A stretch of 64,000 nucleotides of DNA, taken from Acinetobacter brisouii CIP 110357 (GTDB lineage: Bacteria; Pseudomonadota; Gammaproteobacteria; Pseudomonadales; Moraxellaceae). The notes below the pieces were generated by a model that was not told the DNA's origin, did no database searches, and saw only the letters and a list, made by a program, of their open reading frames with translations. The position numbers were made by a program, and so were the translations under genes. Location: contig NZ_KI530762.1 of assembly GCF_000488275.1 (NCBI RefSeq), positions 1,270,871-1,334,870 of the forward strand, in the 5' to 3' direction. Below, piece by piece: positions 10,286-19,186 of the stretch; position 1 is the stretch's first letter, and each line of letters starts with the position of its first letter.

Positions 10286-10990
10286 ATGGACAATAATAGA
10301 AACTCAATGCATCAATGCACAGTATGCAAAAAACTTTTTCCCTTAAAAGATTTGATTCCGAGTGATGGCATTCGTGATGTGATTGCCGAGGCGATTCTTA
10401 AAGACTCTCCAGAATGGTCTGAGCAGAGCTTTATTTGCCGTTCGGATCTAACGCACTATCGTATCCAATACGTACATTCGTTACTCAAGTCGGAAAAAGG
10501 TGAACTGACCGATTTGGAGCAAGAAGTCGTTCTTAGCATGCAGAATCATGAACTCATTACTAAAAATGTCGAGGTTGAACTCGATGAAAACTGGACATTT
10601 GGAGAAAGATTAGCTGATAAAATTGCCAGTTTTGGTGGGAGCTGGACGTTTCTGATTTGTTTTTTTGTGTTCTTGGTTGTATGGATTGTCGTGAATACTT
10701 CGGTGGTGATGCTGCATCCTGCCGACCCCTATCCATTTATTTTTCTGAATTTGGTATTGTCTTGTTTGGCAGCCATTCAGGCACCGATTATTATGATGAG
10801 TCAAAACCGTCAGGAAGCTAAAGATCGGTTGCGTTCCCTGCATGATTATCAGATTAATTTAAAGGCAGAGCTGGAAATTCGACATTTACATGAAAAGATT
10901 GACCATTTACTGTCGCATCAATGGGAACGTCTGGCGCAAATTCAGGAGATTCAACTCGATTTGCTGAGTGAAATGAATAAAAGGCGCTAG
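10286..10990 (+). CDS. DUF1003 membrane protein
   Basis: The protein has 234 residues. A Cys11-x-x-Cys14 knuckle near the N-terminus suggests a small metal-binding head. Two transmembrane segments follow at about residues 115-138 and 150-171. The segment between and after them (PYPFIFLNLVLSCLAAIQ, then MMSQNRQEAKDR) is the DUF1003 hallmark. The C-terminal 60 residues look like a cytoplasmic coiled coil (HLHEKIDHLL and following). The cellular role of the family is not established. The gene is monocistronic with no clear terminator. Confidence 0.88.
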   Translation: MDNNRNSMHQCTVCKKLFPLKDLIPSDGIRDVIAEAILKDSPEWSEQSFICRSDLTHYRIQYVHSLLKSEKGELTDLEQEVVLSMQNHELITKNVEVELDENWTFGERLADKIASFGGSWTFLICFFVFLVVWIVVNTSVVMLHPADPYPFIFLNLVLSCLAAIQAPIIMMSQNRQEAKDRLRSLHDYQINLKAELEIRHLHEKIDHLLSHQWERLAQIQEIQLDLLSEMNKRR

Positions 10991-11075
10991 TTGTCAGTTG
11001 AGTTGACCCCGCAAAATTGACAGGTGAAAGTGTCATTGTTATGTTGTCCGCATTGTTTTTTGTTTGAATTGTATT

Positions 11076-11741
11076 ATGTCTGCCGATGTTGCGTTTGTGT
11101 ATTGCCCGCCACAAGAACCATTACATACCATTTATGAAGATGATGATTTGCTCGTGATTAATAAGCCTGCGGGATTATTGTCGGTGATGGGGCGTTTACC
11201 AGAACATCAGGACAGCGCATATTTGCGGATTTTGCAGCAATATCCACAAGCCAAAGTCACACATCGCTTAGATATGGCAACTTCAGGGCTTTTGATGTTT
11301 GCTAAACACCGTGACGCTGAAGTTGCAGTGAGTAAAATGTTTCAAGCACGTCAGGTCACTAAACATTATGTGGCATTGCTTCAAGGGGAAATTACAGCAG
11401 AAGGTTGTGTTGAAGTTCCTCTAATCACCGATTGGCCCAATCGCCCGAAACAAAAAGTTGATTTTGATATAGGTAAAGCTGCCAAAACATTGTATCAACG
11501 TCTAGATTATGACTTTGAGCTAGATATCAGTCGTGTAAAGCTCACGCCAATTACAGGACGGTCTCATCAGTTACGTGTGCATATGGCACATATTGGACAT
11601 CCAATTATGGGAGATAACTTATATCACCCTAAACCGAGACAATTCTCTTTGCCACGTATGGCTCTTCATGCAGCATATTTGGCATTCACACAACCTTTAA
11701 CTCAGCATGAAATTGAGCTGGATTTACCTGCACCATTCTAG
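11076..11741 (+). CDS. rluA: Dual-specificity rRNA/tRNA pseudouridine synthase
   Basis: The protein has 221 residues from the ATG at 11076, and an in-frame TTG lies 12 bp upstream. It carries HRLDMATSG near residue 65, with the catalytic Asp. It also closely matches the RluA segments NKPAGLLSV, DWPNRPKQKV, PITGRSHQLRVHM and GHPIMGDNLY. E. coli RluA makes pseudouridine at 23S rRNA position 746 and tRNA position 32. The length is typical of RluA rather than of the S4-domain RluC/RluD proteins, and no S4 domain is seen. Confidence 0.92.
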   Translation: MSADVAFVYCPPQEPLHTIYEDDDLLVINKPAGLLSVMGRLPEHQDSAYLRILQQYPQAKVTHRLDMATSGLLMFAKHRDAEVAVSKMFQARQVTKHYVALLQGEITAEGCVEVPLITDWPNRPKQKVDFDIGKAAKTLYQRLDYDFELDISRVKLTPITGRSHQLRVHMAHIGHPIMGDNLYHPKPRQFSLPRMALHAAYLAFTQPLTQHEIELDLPAPF

Positions 11742-11868
11742 TCTGCTTATTCATGCTTAATCGTCATATTGTCGACAATATTTTTTGTTTGACATATCGT
11801 TAAACTGCAATAAAAATGGGTTAAGCTGTATTTTATAAAAATAGCCAGTAGACAATAAGGACACAACA

Positions 11869-12243
11869 ATGACACGTGATTATCAGCAATTCCCAGACGA
11901 TGAAAATGGCAACTTGCTTTGGCAGATGGTTGAAGACGGCGGCGATCTTACCGAGCCTTATGAAGTCGAATTTTCAATGGCTTTTGAACACAAGGAACAA
12001 GCAGAAAAATGTGCTTTGAATTTGTTGCATCAAGAGCAAAAAATCTCGTTATATCAGGAGGATCAGCATACTGATCAAGAAAATCTATGGATATTAAATG
12101 TACATATCAACATGATTTTGGAATATCAGGACGTGGTAGATCTAGAAGAATGGTTTACTAAAATTGCCAAAGAATTTGGTGGCCAATATGATGGTTGGGG
12201 ATGTATGAGTTACTTGTTTGAATATGAAGAAGATGAAGAGTAA
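11869..12243 (+). CDS. rraB: Ribonuclease E inhibitor RraB family protein
   Basis: This is an acidic protein of 124 residues whose C-terminal half follows the RraB/DUF1260 pattern, ending in AKEFGGQYDGWGC and an acidic tail. RraB binds RNase E and dampens mRNA decay in enterobacteria. The role here is inferred from the family. AAGGACACAAC precedes the ATG, and a strong terminator follows at 12272-12310. Confidence 0.82.
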   Translation: MTRDYQQFPDDENGNLLWQMVEDGGDLTEPYEVEFSMAFEHKEQAEKCALNLLHQEQKISLYQEDQHTDQENLWILNVHINMILEYQDVVDLEEWFTKIAKEFGGQYDGWGCMSYLFEYEEDEE

Positions 12244-12271
12244 CCCATCTGATTTAAACATCTAAACAGAT

Positions 12272-12310
12272 AAAAAAAGCCCAAGGTAAGTTAAAACTTG
12301 GGCTTTTTTA
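12272..12310. terminator. Strong rho-independent terminator after rraB
   Basis: AAGCCCAAG and CTTGGGCTT form a stem flanked by A and T runs, with an 11-nt loop. It can act in both directions. Confidence 0.88.
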
Positions 12311-12458
12311 TTGAAAAATTAAATATCAAAGAGATTTTTTAAAAAACCGAATTCCCCCATAGTCGAATAGAATTGTCGACAATTTTGATTCATGATGCTA
12401 TTTAGATTCATGCAAGGTGAGTCGTTTTTAAATATAGAGAAGATAGGAAAATAAGGAA

Positions 12459-13643
12459 ATGGCTGCCCAAAAACAAATGACAGTTCCAGCAACGTATATG
12501 CGTGGTGGAACCAGTAAAGGCGTATTTTTTAACCTGAATGATCTGCCTGAAGCTGCACAGGTCGCGGGCGCGGCACGTGACAAAATTTTACTGAGAGTCA
12601 TTGGAAGTCCAGACCCGTATGGTAAACAAATTGATGGCATGGGTGGTGCAACTTCAAGTACCAGTAAAACTGTGATTGTGGCAAAAAGCCAGCAGCCTGA
12701 ACATGACGTTGATTATTTGTTTGGGCAGGTTTCAATTGATCAGGCTTTTGTCGACTGGAGTGGGAACTGTGGCAATTTATCTGCGGCAGTAGGCCCTTTT
12801 GCCATTCGTCATGGCTTGGTCGATGCTAACCGAATTCCTGAAAATGGAATTTGTACGGTACGCATTTGGCAGGCGAATATTCAGCAAACCATTATTGCCG
12901 AAGTACCAATTGTTGACGGTGAAGTGCAGGAACTGGGTGATTTTGAGCTCGATGGTGTCACTTTTCCTGCGGCTGAAATTTCACTGGCATTTTGTGAAGC
13001 AGTTGACCCTGAAGCAACCACAGGAATTTTTCCGACAGGAAAACTCAAAGAACAGCTTGATGTGCCTGAAATTGGTTCATTTGAAGTGACTATGGTTCAA
13101 GCAGGAATTCCAACAGTATTTTTACATGCTGAAGATTTGGGCTATCGCGGAACCGAGTTGCAAGATGATATTAACAATGATCCAAAAGCCTTGGCCAAAC
13201 TTGAAAAAATCCGTGCCTATGCCGCAGTAAAAATGGGTTTAATTACTGATATTGCAGAAGCTGCAACGCGTCAGCATACACCTAAAATTGCATTTGCAGC
13301 TCAAGCTCAAGACTATGTCAGCTCAAGCGGAAAAACTGTTGCTGCGACAGATATTGACTTGCTTGTTCGCGCAGTGTCTATGGGAAAATTGCACCACGCC
13401 ATGATGGGAACCGCCGCTATTGCCATTGCAGCCGCAGCTTGCGTTCCAGGCACGATTTTATATGAAAAGCGTAGCTCAAAAACAGGCAATAAAGTCTGTT
13501 TTGGTCATCCATCGGGGACTTTAACTGTTGGTGCTGAACTCATTGAAAAACAAGGGGTATGGCAAATGCAACAAGCGATTATGAGCCGTAGCGCACGTAT
13601 TTTAATGAAAGGTGAAGTGTATTTGCCTGCCAATACATTTTAA
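12459..13643 (+). CDS. prpF: 2-methylaconitate cis-trans isomerase PrpF
   Basis: The protein of 394 residues has the PrpF N-terminus PATYMRGGTSKGVFF and the central segments DWSGNCGNLSAAVGPFA and GIPTVFLHA, with a C-terminal HHAMMGTAAIAIAAA. It has the diaminopimelate-epimerase fold and isomerises the AcnD product so that ordinary aconitase can hydrate it. An ATAAGGA ribosome-binding site precedes the ATG at 12459. It is separated from acnD by about 8.4 kb of unrelated genes and has its own upstream region. It must therefore be transcribed independently of the prp operon. Confidence 0.95.
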   Translation: MAAQKQMTVPATYMRGGTSKGVFFNLNDLPEAAQVAGAARDKILLRVIGSPDPYGKQIDGMGGATSSTSKTVIVAKSQQPEHDVDYLFGQVSIDQAFVDWSGNCGNLSAAVGPFAIRHGLVDANRIPENGICTVRIWQANIQQTIIAEVPIVDGEVQELGDFELDGVTFPAAEISLAFCEAVDPEATTGIFPTGKLKEQLDVPEIGSFEVTMVQAGIPTVFLHAEDLGYRGTELQDDINNDPKALAKLEKIRAYAAVKMGLITDIAEAATRQHTPKIAFAAQAQDYVSSSGKTVAATDIDLLVRAVSMGKLHHAMMGTAAIAIAAAACVPGTILYEKRSSKTGNKVCFGHPSGTLTVGAELIEKQGVWQMQQAIMSRSARILMKGEVYLPANTF

Positions 13644-13663
13644 TCTGTTGAACTAAGCTCAAG

Positions 13664-13694
13664 GCAAGCATCAGAAATATGCTCTCATGCTTGC
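13664..13694. terminator. Hairpin between convergent prpF and the lipoprotein hydrolase
   Basis: GCAAGCAT (13664-13671) pairs with ATGCTTGC (13687-13694). The T-run is poor, so termination is only likely. Confidence 0.45.
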
Positions 13695-13702
13695 TTATGA
13701 GA

Positions 13703-15715
13703 TTATTTTGCAGTTGGGGCTTGGTACAAACCATGCTGAATTAAATGCAAACGTAAAATCCGCCGTAACTCTAACACCGCTTCAGGTGTTTCCTGAATAG
13801 AGTGTCCCCCGTGAATAATTTTCTCTGACGCAGCACCATCTAAATGCGCGCTGCTATAAGGAACGATTCCATCCGTTATTTTTTGTGGATCATTGCTTTT
13901 GGTGTCATTACCAATAATTGAATGAAAAATAAACCCTTTGGGTGGATTTACATTTTTAGTGAGTGCAATGAATTTGGATTTGTAACTGAGATCACTAGGG
14001 CCATTTTGAATAATACTTTGATTGAGCTGTTTGATGGTGCCTTTTACATTCAGATCACCCTCTAAAGTATCGCCAATCGCGCCCATAAAAACACTTGGCA
14101 CACGAATAATTCGACGTGCCATTTTCGTAAACCACAATTCAGCAAAAGCAGTGCCTTTGTTTGGAGAAGACAGGAAAATCGCCCGGTTGAAATTGGTGAT
14201 GGGCTGGATATTGAAGCGCTCAAGTATGACAGGGTCAGTTTTGTGTGCAAGCAAACTGCGGCTATTGTAAATTTTAAATGCAGGAGTGCTCAAGTTCTGA
14301 TTGCTGACCAGTAAGCGTGCAATAATTCCACCCATAGAATGACCGATCAGCACGGCATCACTATACGCAGGTGCTTTAGGATCGACCAATGCAAAGGATT
14401 GTTTGAGTAAAGCATAAATTTGAAAGCGACTTTCAATGATCGGCATGTTGGTTGAATAAAATACCTGCCAAACCTGATAATGCTCACGTAAAACAGGATC
14501 GCTCATAATATCATTCGTCAGGCGTACCCATGCTTCGGGGCTGCTGGCAAGACCATGAATCAGTACAATAACTTTTTTGTTCGGGTTGAATGGTTCCAGC
14601 ATATATAAATGCGGCATCACGATGTTTTTGTCGCGGTCAATCAGACTTAAATAAGCTGATTTGCCTAGATTATTTTGTGCTAGCCATAATCCATAGGGCA
14701 CAGAGAAATTGGCAGCCAGTGGGTAAGTGCTATGCTCAATCTTGATTCGGTCATAACGATACGGGTCATGTATCTTGACGACCATAGGTGAATTGTTCAG
14801 TAAACTTTGTAAACTGGTGTTTTTTTCAGGTTCGATGGTAATGGTGCTTGCAAGGTAACGCGGAGCATGAATATTTGGATTACTTCCAGTGTTAAACTGG
14901 TAGCGTAGAGGATCTAAAATATACTGATTTTCTTCATTGCGTTGCTTTTTGGGCAAGACCACCACAAATTCTGAGCCAAAGCCATCCCGTCGGTTAATGG
15001 AACGTAGCCCTGAAAAATTCATATTGTAACTTGAAAGATAGCTCGCAATTGGCTGATGCGCTAAATCTGGATAGTCACTAAAGTCAATTTGATAAGTGCT
15101 ATTGCCAATCTTGATGCTAGCAGGTTGGTTAGTAGTTTGTTGTTCTATTGATTGGGCAGGGTATGCAGAGGCAAGTTTGGCAATTGCCTGATTATAAAAG
15201 TCACGAACCTGAACTTGTCGGTTATCGAAAATGCGTTGTGCAGGTTCTCGAGTAGAGTGAAACAAGTAGGCATAACTGTAACGAATACTTTTGTCGAGCA
15301 TTTCACCTTCTTCTGTAATACAGCTAGAAAACAATTGCTGCTGCTGTTGATATTTTTCAGAAAGGTGCTGCTTTGGTTTAGGTCTTTTCTTACAGGCCGA
15401 TGAGTTTTCTAATAATTTGGCTTTTGCTAGATATAGCTCACTAGCAGTGGAAAATAATTGCTCTTGTGGAATTTGTTGCATATTTTTTAAACATGCCACG
15501 GGGCTTTCAACACAACTTTTGGCTTCACGTCCTGTCATGGACAAGACATTTAAACTGGCTTCGCTCAGTTGGTCGCGGGTGAGAATACTGTCACGCTCAT
15601 TGGAAATTGTTACATTTAAGGCTTGGCGTTTGACATTGACGACCTGACAGCCACTTAACATGAGGCTGGATAGACCAATCAACACAAATGTAGATTTCAA
15701 CAGTTTTACATGCAT
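13703..15715 (-). CDS. Large alpha/beta-hydrolase lipoprotein
   Basis: From the ATG at 15715 the protein has 670 residues and begins with a lipoprotein signal. The lipobox LSGC puts the lipidated Cys at residue 23. An upstream in-frame ATG at 15757 would spoil this signal. The C-terminal half is an alpha/beta hydrolase with the oxyanion motif LIHGLASSPEAW, the nucleophile elbow GHSMGG and a C-terminal HGGHSIQE region for the catalytic His. The N-terminal 300 residues or so, rich in Gln, Lys and Ser, match nothing I know. The hydrolase is probably an envelope esterase or lipase of unknown substrate. It is monocistronic. Confidence 0.8.
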   Translation of the reverse strand: MHVKLLKSTFVLIGLSSLMLSGCQVVNVKRQALNVTISNERDSILTRDQLSEASLNVLSMTGREAKSCVESPVACLKNMQQIPQEQLFSTASELYLAKAKLLENSSACKKRPKPKQHLSEKYQQQQQLFSSCITEEGEMLDKSIRYSYAYLFHSTREPAQRIFDNRQVQVRDFYNQAIAKLASAYPAQSIEQQTTNQPASIKIGNSTYQIDFSDYPDLAHQPIASYLSSYNMNFSGLRSINRRDGFGSEFVVVLPKKQRNEENQYILDPLRYQFNTGSNPNIHAPRYLASTITIEPEKNTSLQSLLNNSPMVVKIHDPYRYDRIKIEHSTYPLAANFSVPYGLWLAQNNLGKSAYLSLIDRDKNIVMPHLYMLEPFNPNKKVIVLIHGLASSPEAWVRLTNDIMSDPVLREHYQVWQVFYSTNMPIIESRFQIYALLKQSFALVDPKAPAYSDAVLIGHSMGGIIARLLVSNQNLSTPAFKIYNSRSLLAHKTDPVILERFNIQPITNFNRAIFLSSPNKGTAFAELWFTKMARRIIRVPSVFMGAIGDTLEGDLNVKGTIKQLNQSIIQNGPSDLSYKSKFIALTKNVNPPKGFIFHSIIGNDTKSNDPQKITDGIVPYSSAHLDGAASEKIIHGGHSIQETPEAVLELRRILRLHLIQHGLYQAPTAK

Positions 15716-15783
15716 AGTGCCTAAATCTGCAACAAAGAAAAGAGTTAAAGGAAGCATACGAAATTACGGACGTTTTTCAATGC

Positions 15784-15828
15784 AAAAAATATAAAAGGCG
15801 ACTAAAACAGTCACCTTTTATATTTTTT
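15784..15828 (-). terminator. Long rho-independent terminator after ubiA
   Basis: A 20-bp stem (15784-15803 with 15809-15828) has one mismatch and a 5-nt loop. It contains AAAAGGCGACT and ends in a T-run on both strands. It lies downstream of ubiA on the minus strand. Confidence 0.85.
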
Positions 15829-15893
15829 AATAGTATCCCGTCCTGACATGCATTTATATTGGAGTTTTATTTCAAGACGAAGAAAATCTGGAT

Positions 15894-16772
15894 TTAAAGT
15901 AGAGCGATAAAGATCCCTGCAAAAATAATCATACCTACCCAGCGATTATGCAAGAATGTTTTGAAACAACGCTGTGGGTCACGCTGACGAGTTTGCATCC
16001 ATTGATAAACATAGTCCGCAATGACAGCACACAGTGCAATCATGCCATAAGGATAGAATAAGTCTTCTCGATATAATGCTGCGCCAATCAATACGACACT
16101 GGCCGCCTGTAATAAATTAATAATCTCAATATCATACCGACCAAATAAAATTGCGGTGGATTTCACACCAATTTTTAGGTCATATTCACGGTCGGTAATT
16201 GCATACTGTGTGTCGTATGCGACGGTCCAAGCCAAATTTCCGAAGTACAGTAACCAACACGTTAAATCCAGTGGGCGTCCCATTGCTGTAAATGCCATAG
16301 GGATTGCCCATGAAAATGCTGCGCCTAAAAATACCTGTGGTAAATGGGTATAGCGTTTCATAAATGGATAAATGAACGCCAAAATGAGAGCGCCAAAAGA
16401 ACAATAAAAGGTTGCGATTGGTAAAAAGAACAGCAGGCAGGCGCTGGCAGCGACCAAAGCTAAAAATACCATTACGGCTTCAATCGGTTGAATGATACCT
16501 GTTGCTAGTGGACGTTGTTTGGTACGAGCAACATGACCATCGACTTTACGGTCGGCGAAGTCATTAATCGCGCAGCCTGCGGCACGCATAAAGATCACGC
16601 CGAGAAACATCACAATAAAGGTTTTTAAATCAGGGAAACCTTTTGCTGCAATCCACAGTGCCCACATGGTTGGCCAAAGCACCAGCTCTGTGCCAATCGG
16701 TTTATCAAAACGGCACAGGTAATAATATGCTTGTAAGCGCTGTTGCCAGTTGGTATGTTGTACAGTTGCCAT
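15894..16772 (-). CDS. ubiA: 4-hydroxybenzoate octaprenyltransferase
   Basis: The protein has 292 residues with many hydrophobic segments, as expected of this inner-membrane prenyltransferase of ubiquinone synthesis. The two Asp-rich motifs that bind prenyl diphosphate through magnesium are visible as NDFADRKVDGHVARTKQRP and, later, DTQYAITDREYDLKIG. It lies 9 bp after ubiC and forms a ubiC-ubiA operon. Confidence 0.96.
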   Translation of the reverse strand: MATVQHTNWQQRLQAYYYLCRFDKPIGTELVLWPTMWALWIAAKGFPDLKTFIVMFLGVIFMRAAGCAINDFADRKVDGHVARTKQRPLATGIIQPIEAVMVFLALVAASACLLFFLPIATFYCSFGALILAFIYPFMKRYTHLPQVFLGAAFSWAIPMAFTAMGRPLDLTCWLLYFGNLAWTVAYDTQYAITDREYDLKIGVKSTAILFGRYDIEIINLLQAASVVLIGAALYREDLFYPYGMIALCAVIADYVYQWMQTRQRDPQRCFKTFLHNRWVGMIIFAGIFIALL

Positions 16773-16781
16773 GCCAGTCCT

Positions 16782-17261
16782 TCATCGCAATGTTTGAATA
16801 AAGCGTTCAAATGCAGGTAAAAAAGTTTCTTGAACAATAAACTTGCAGCCGTGCCAAGTATAACAACTTTGCCGTGTCCAGCCCTCATTCAAATGCAGGA
16901 TCCGCCGTTCGCAGTGCGGTGTCGTGCGTTGAAATAAGTAATGCCCAATGGGACGTTGACCTAAATGCCGAAAGCGCCGTGCTTTACCCTGCAGGCTTAA
17001 AATCGGAAAAATACTTTTGGCACGTACCCACGGCTCGGCTTCACAGCCATATAAAAAGACTTCTCGTACCCATGCAGTATGTTGATGTGGCATATTCAAC
17101 CATAAACTGTCTTGACGCTGCATGCGCTGAAAAGATTCTTGAAGTGGCTCTACCCGAAACTGCCCACCTGCAAGCTGAGTGAGTTGCTGAGTCAGTGAGC
17201 CTGAGGCATATAGCCAAGATTTTAAATGGGAATCAAGCCCTTGTGGATAATGCTGAGTCAT
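16782..17261 (-). CDS. ubiC: Chorismate--pyruvate lyase
   Basis: The protein has 159 residues, typical of UbiC, which removes pyruvate from chorismate to give 4-hydroxybenzoate, the first committed step of ubiquinone synthesis. Matching segments are WVREVFLYG, PWVRAKSIFP and RPIGHYLF, with the conserved Arg and Glu of the active site. It is the first gene of the ubiC-ubiA pair, so product and consumer are co-transcribed. Confidence 0.93.
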   Translation of the reverse strand: MTQHYPQGLDSHLKSWLYASGSLTQQLTQLAGGQFRVEPLQESFQRMQRQDSLWLNMPHQHTAWVREVFLYGCEAEPWVRAKSIFPILSLQGKARRFRHLGQRPIGHYLFQRTTPHCERRILHLNEGWTRQSCYTWHGCKFIVQETFLPAFERFIQTLR

Positions 17262-17774
17262 ATGCCGTGTCTTGTTGCGTGGTCAGTCGTGCAAATTGTT
17301 CGAAAGCCATTCACGTGGAGCAAACATTGTAATGTACCGATGTAAATTGATGAAGTCATAAATTTTAACTTGTTATAAATTATCATTATTTTATTTGAAT
17401 TTTCCTGTAATTTGACGGCGTTTTTTCATGCTAAGCATTGAATTTAAAAGTGTCGTACTGCTTGAAATCGAGCATATTGGCATGAGATTAAAATTGGATT
17501 ACGAAAGCAGGGCAATAAACTTTACATAAACAAATGTTATTTGTGATGTTTAAAAATCAGAATAATGAATGGCTTAAAGTGGCTTGATCTGTAGTATCCA
17601 GTGATTGCGTACTGCAATGTATAATCCTATAGCATGATGGGTCGGTAAGAAAATTATACCGATTTTGCAATGCTTACTAGAAACTGCTTTATTAGTAATT
17701 TTCGGTAGTGAGCGTGCAGGAAGGTTATAATTTATTAGATACACAAATTATAAGTGCTTGGTTAGCATGGTTTA
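17262..17774. other. Intergenic region between ubiC and lpxH
   Basis: No credible gene is seen. The left part, up to about 17600, is featureless apart from the expected ubiC promoter on the minus strand. The right part holds the hairpins at 17642-17753. Confidence 0.6.
17632..17755 (+). ncRNA. Structured intergenic segment, possible small RNA
   Basis: Three stems lie in a row. TCGGTA (17642-17647) pairs with TACCGA (17657-17662). TGCA plus GCTTACTA (17666-17679) pairs with TAGTGAGC plus TGCA (17706-17718) with small bulges and one wobble. TTATAATTT (17725-17733) pairs with AAATTATAA (17745-17753). A TATAAT box at 17620-17625 would start transcription near 17632, but no good -35 box is present. 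Strand is uncertain because stems read both ways. No known RNA family is recognised. Confidence 0.35.
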
Positions 17775-18494
17775 TTAAAATTTATAATGCTTAAACTGCT
17801 GCTGACCTTGCTCATCAATCTCTAAAATCATGGCCTCGCCTGTTTTTTCGCGCCAGTCACCCAGTACAATACGCTGTTTATGATTGATTTCTGTGTGAAT
17901 CATAGGGCGGTGCGTGTGACCATGAATGAGAACATCTACATCTTTGAGTGCAGCATCAACAGCTTGCTGATTGACATCCATGATATCGTAATGCTTTTCT
18001 TGTTTGGATTCGTGGCTTTTTTGTCGAAAGCCATCAGCCAGTTTTTTACGGAAACTCAGTGGCGTACGCCGCAAAATAAACAGTAAAACCGGATTGCGAA
18101 TAATTTTTTTAAAGCGTTGATATGCAACATCATCGGTACACAGCGCATCACCATGTTCAAGGCGATATAACTGGTTGTGAATCTTTAATGTCGCAATCTC
18201 AGGTAACAAATGACCTGAAAACTGATTTAGGAACTTCTGGCTTAATGCAAAATCACGGTTGCCGACTTGGAAATAAACCTGATTGCCCTGTGCAGTAAAC
18301 TCTTGTAGCGCTTGCACAATTTCATCAAGCCATGCTGAGCGGTTATCATCCCCAATCCATGCATTGAACCAGTCACCCAAAATATAAAGTTGGGTTTGCT
18401 TTTGCTGATAGTCTTGCAATAAAGCTAAAAACCCTCGAACGAGTCGAGGGTGATTAGGTGACAAATGTAAATCAGAGATAAACAGGTAGGTCAC
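17775..18494 (-). CDS. lpxH: UDP-2,3-diacylglucosamine diphosphatase
   Basis: The protein has 239 residues and is a calcineurin-like metallophosphoesterase. Metal ligands are visible at Asp8 and His10 (ISDLHL), in LGDWFNAWIGDD, in VGNRDFAL and in HGHTHRP. LpxH cleaves UDP-diacylglucosamine to lipid X, a step of lipid A synthesis at the inner face of the membrane. It lies 15 bp after ppiB on the same strand, forming an operon. Confidence 0.95.
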   Translation of the reverse strand: MTYLFISDLHLSPNHPRLVRGFLALLQDYQQKQTQLYILGDWFNAWIGDDNRSAWLDEIVQALQEFTAQGNQVYFQVGNRDFALSQKFLNQFSGHLLPEIATLKIHNQLYRLEHGDALCTDDVAYQRFKKIIRNPVLLFILRRTPLSFRKKLADGFRQKSHESKQEKHYDIMDVNQQAVDAALKDVDVLIHGHTHRPMIHTEINHKQRIVLGDWREKTGEAMILEIDEQGQQQFKHYKF

Positions 18495-18509
18495 AAATGT
18501 ATCCTAAAA

Positions 18510-19019
18510 TTACTCAGCGATAATTTTAGCAGTTTCAATCACAACATTTTCAAGAGGAACGTCAGCGTGGTAACCACGGTTGCCTGTACGTACGCCTTTA
18601 ATTTGTTCAACAACGTCCATACCTTCAACAACTTTACCAAATACGGCATAACCCCAACCTTGGGTAGTTTTGCCAGTGTGGTTTAGGAAAGAGTTGCTTT
18701 TTACATTGATAAAGAACTGTGCAGAAGCAGAGTGAGGTGCTTGTGTACGAGCCATAGCAATAGTACCAGCATCGTTGCTTAAACCATTGTCAGCTTCGTT
18801 TTCAATTGCATCACGAGTTGCTTTTTCTTTAAAGTTTTCGTCGAAACCGCCACCTTGGATCATGAAACCATCGATTACACGGTGGAAAATTACACCATCA
18901 TAGAAACCATCACGCACATATTCTAAAAAGTTTGCCACTGTTTTAGGCGCTTTTTCGCTGTTAAGCTCAAGAACAATACGACCTTTATTGGTGTTTAATT
19001 CGACTTGAGGAAAACTCAT
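18510..19019 (-). CDS. ppiB: Peptidyl-prolyl cis-trans isomerase, cyclophilin type
   Basis: From the ATG at 19019 the protein has 169 residues, the length of cytoplasmic PpiB. AGGAG lies just upstream of that ATG. A longer frame to 19043 lacks this spacing. Cyclophilin motifs are visible: [13 protein letters not shown] with the catalytic Arg, [17 protein letters not shown], and the C-terminal [12 protein letters not shown]. No signal peptide is seen, so it acts in the cytoplasm on prolyl bonds. It is the first gene of a ppiB-lpxH pair. Confidence 0.94.
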   Translation of the reverse strand: MSFPQVELNTNKGRIVLELNSEKAPKTVANFLEYVRDGFYDGVIFHRVIDGFMIQGGGFDENFKEKATRDAIENEADNGLSNDAGTIAMARTQAPHSASAQFFINVKSNSFLNHTGKTTQGWGYAVFGKVVEGMDVVEQIKGVRTGNRGYHADVPLENVVIETAKIIAE

Positions 19020-19186
19020 TACATAATCTCCTAGGCATGGCAAAAAAAGCCACGGGTTTTTTTGTTGAGAGAAGCATAAGCAAACTGTAAACTAGATAGC
19101 AAGTATAAACGTTATTTTGTTTGAGAAAAGAGCCTGATAGCGTTTAAATTATCCTAAATTTTTAACCAAGAAGTGATTTATCCATT

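Noticed and set aside
12799..13089. A 96-residue frame inside prpF
   Set aside because: It is an out-of-frame shadow of a fully conserved gene.
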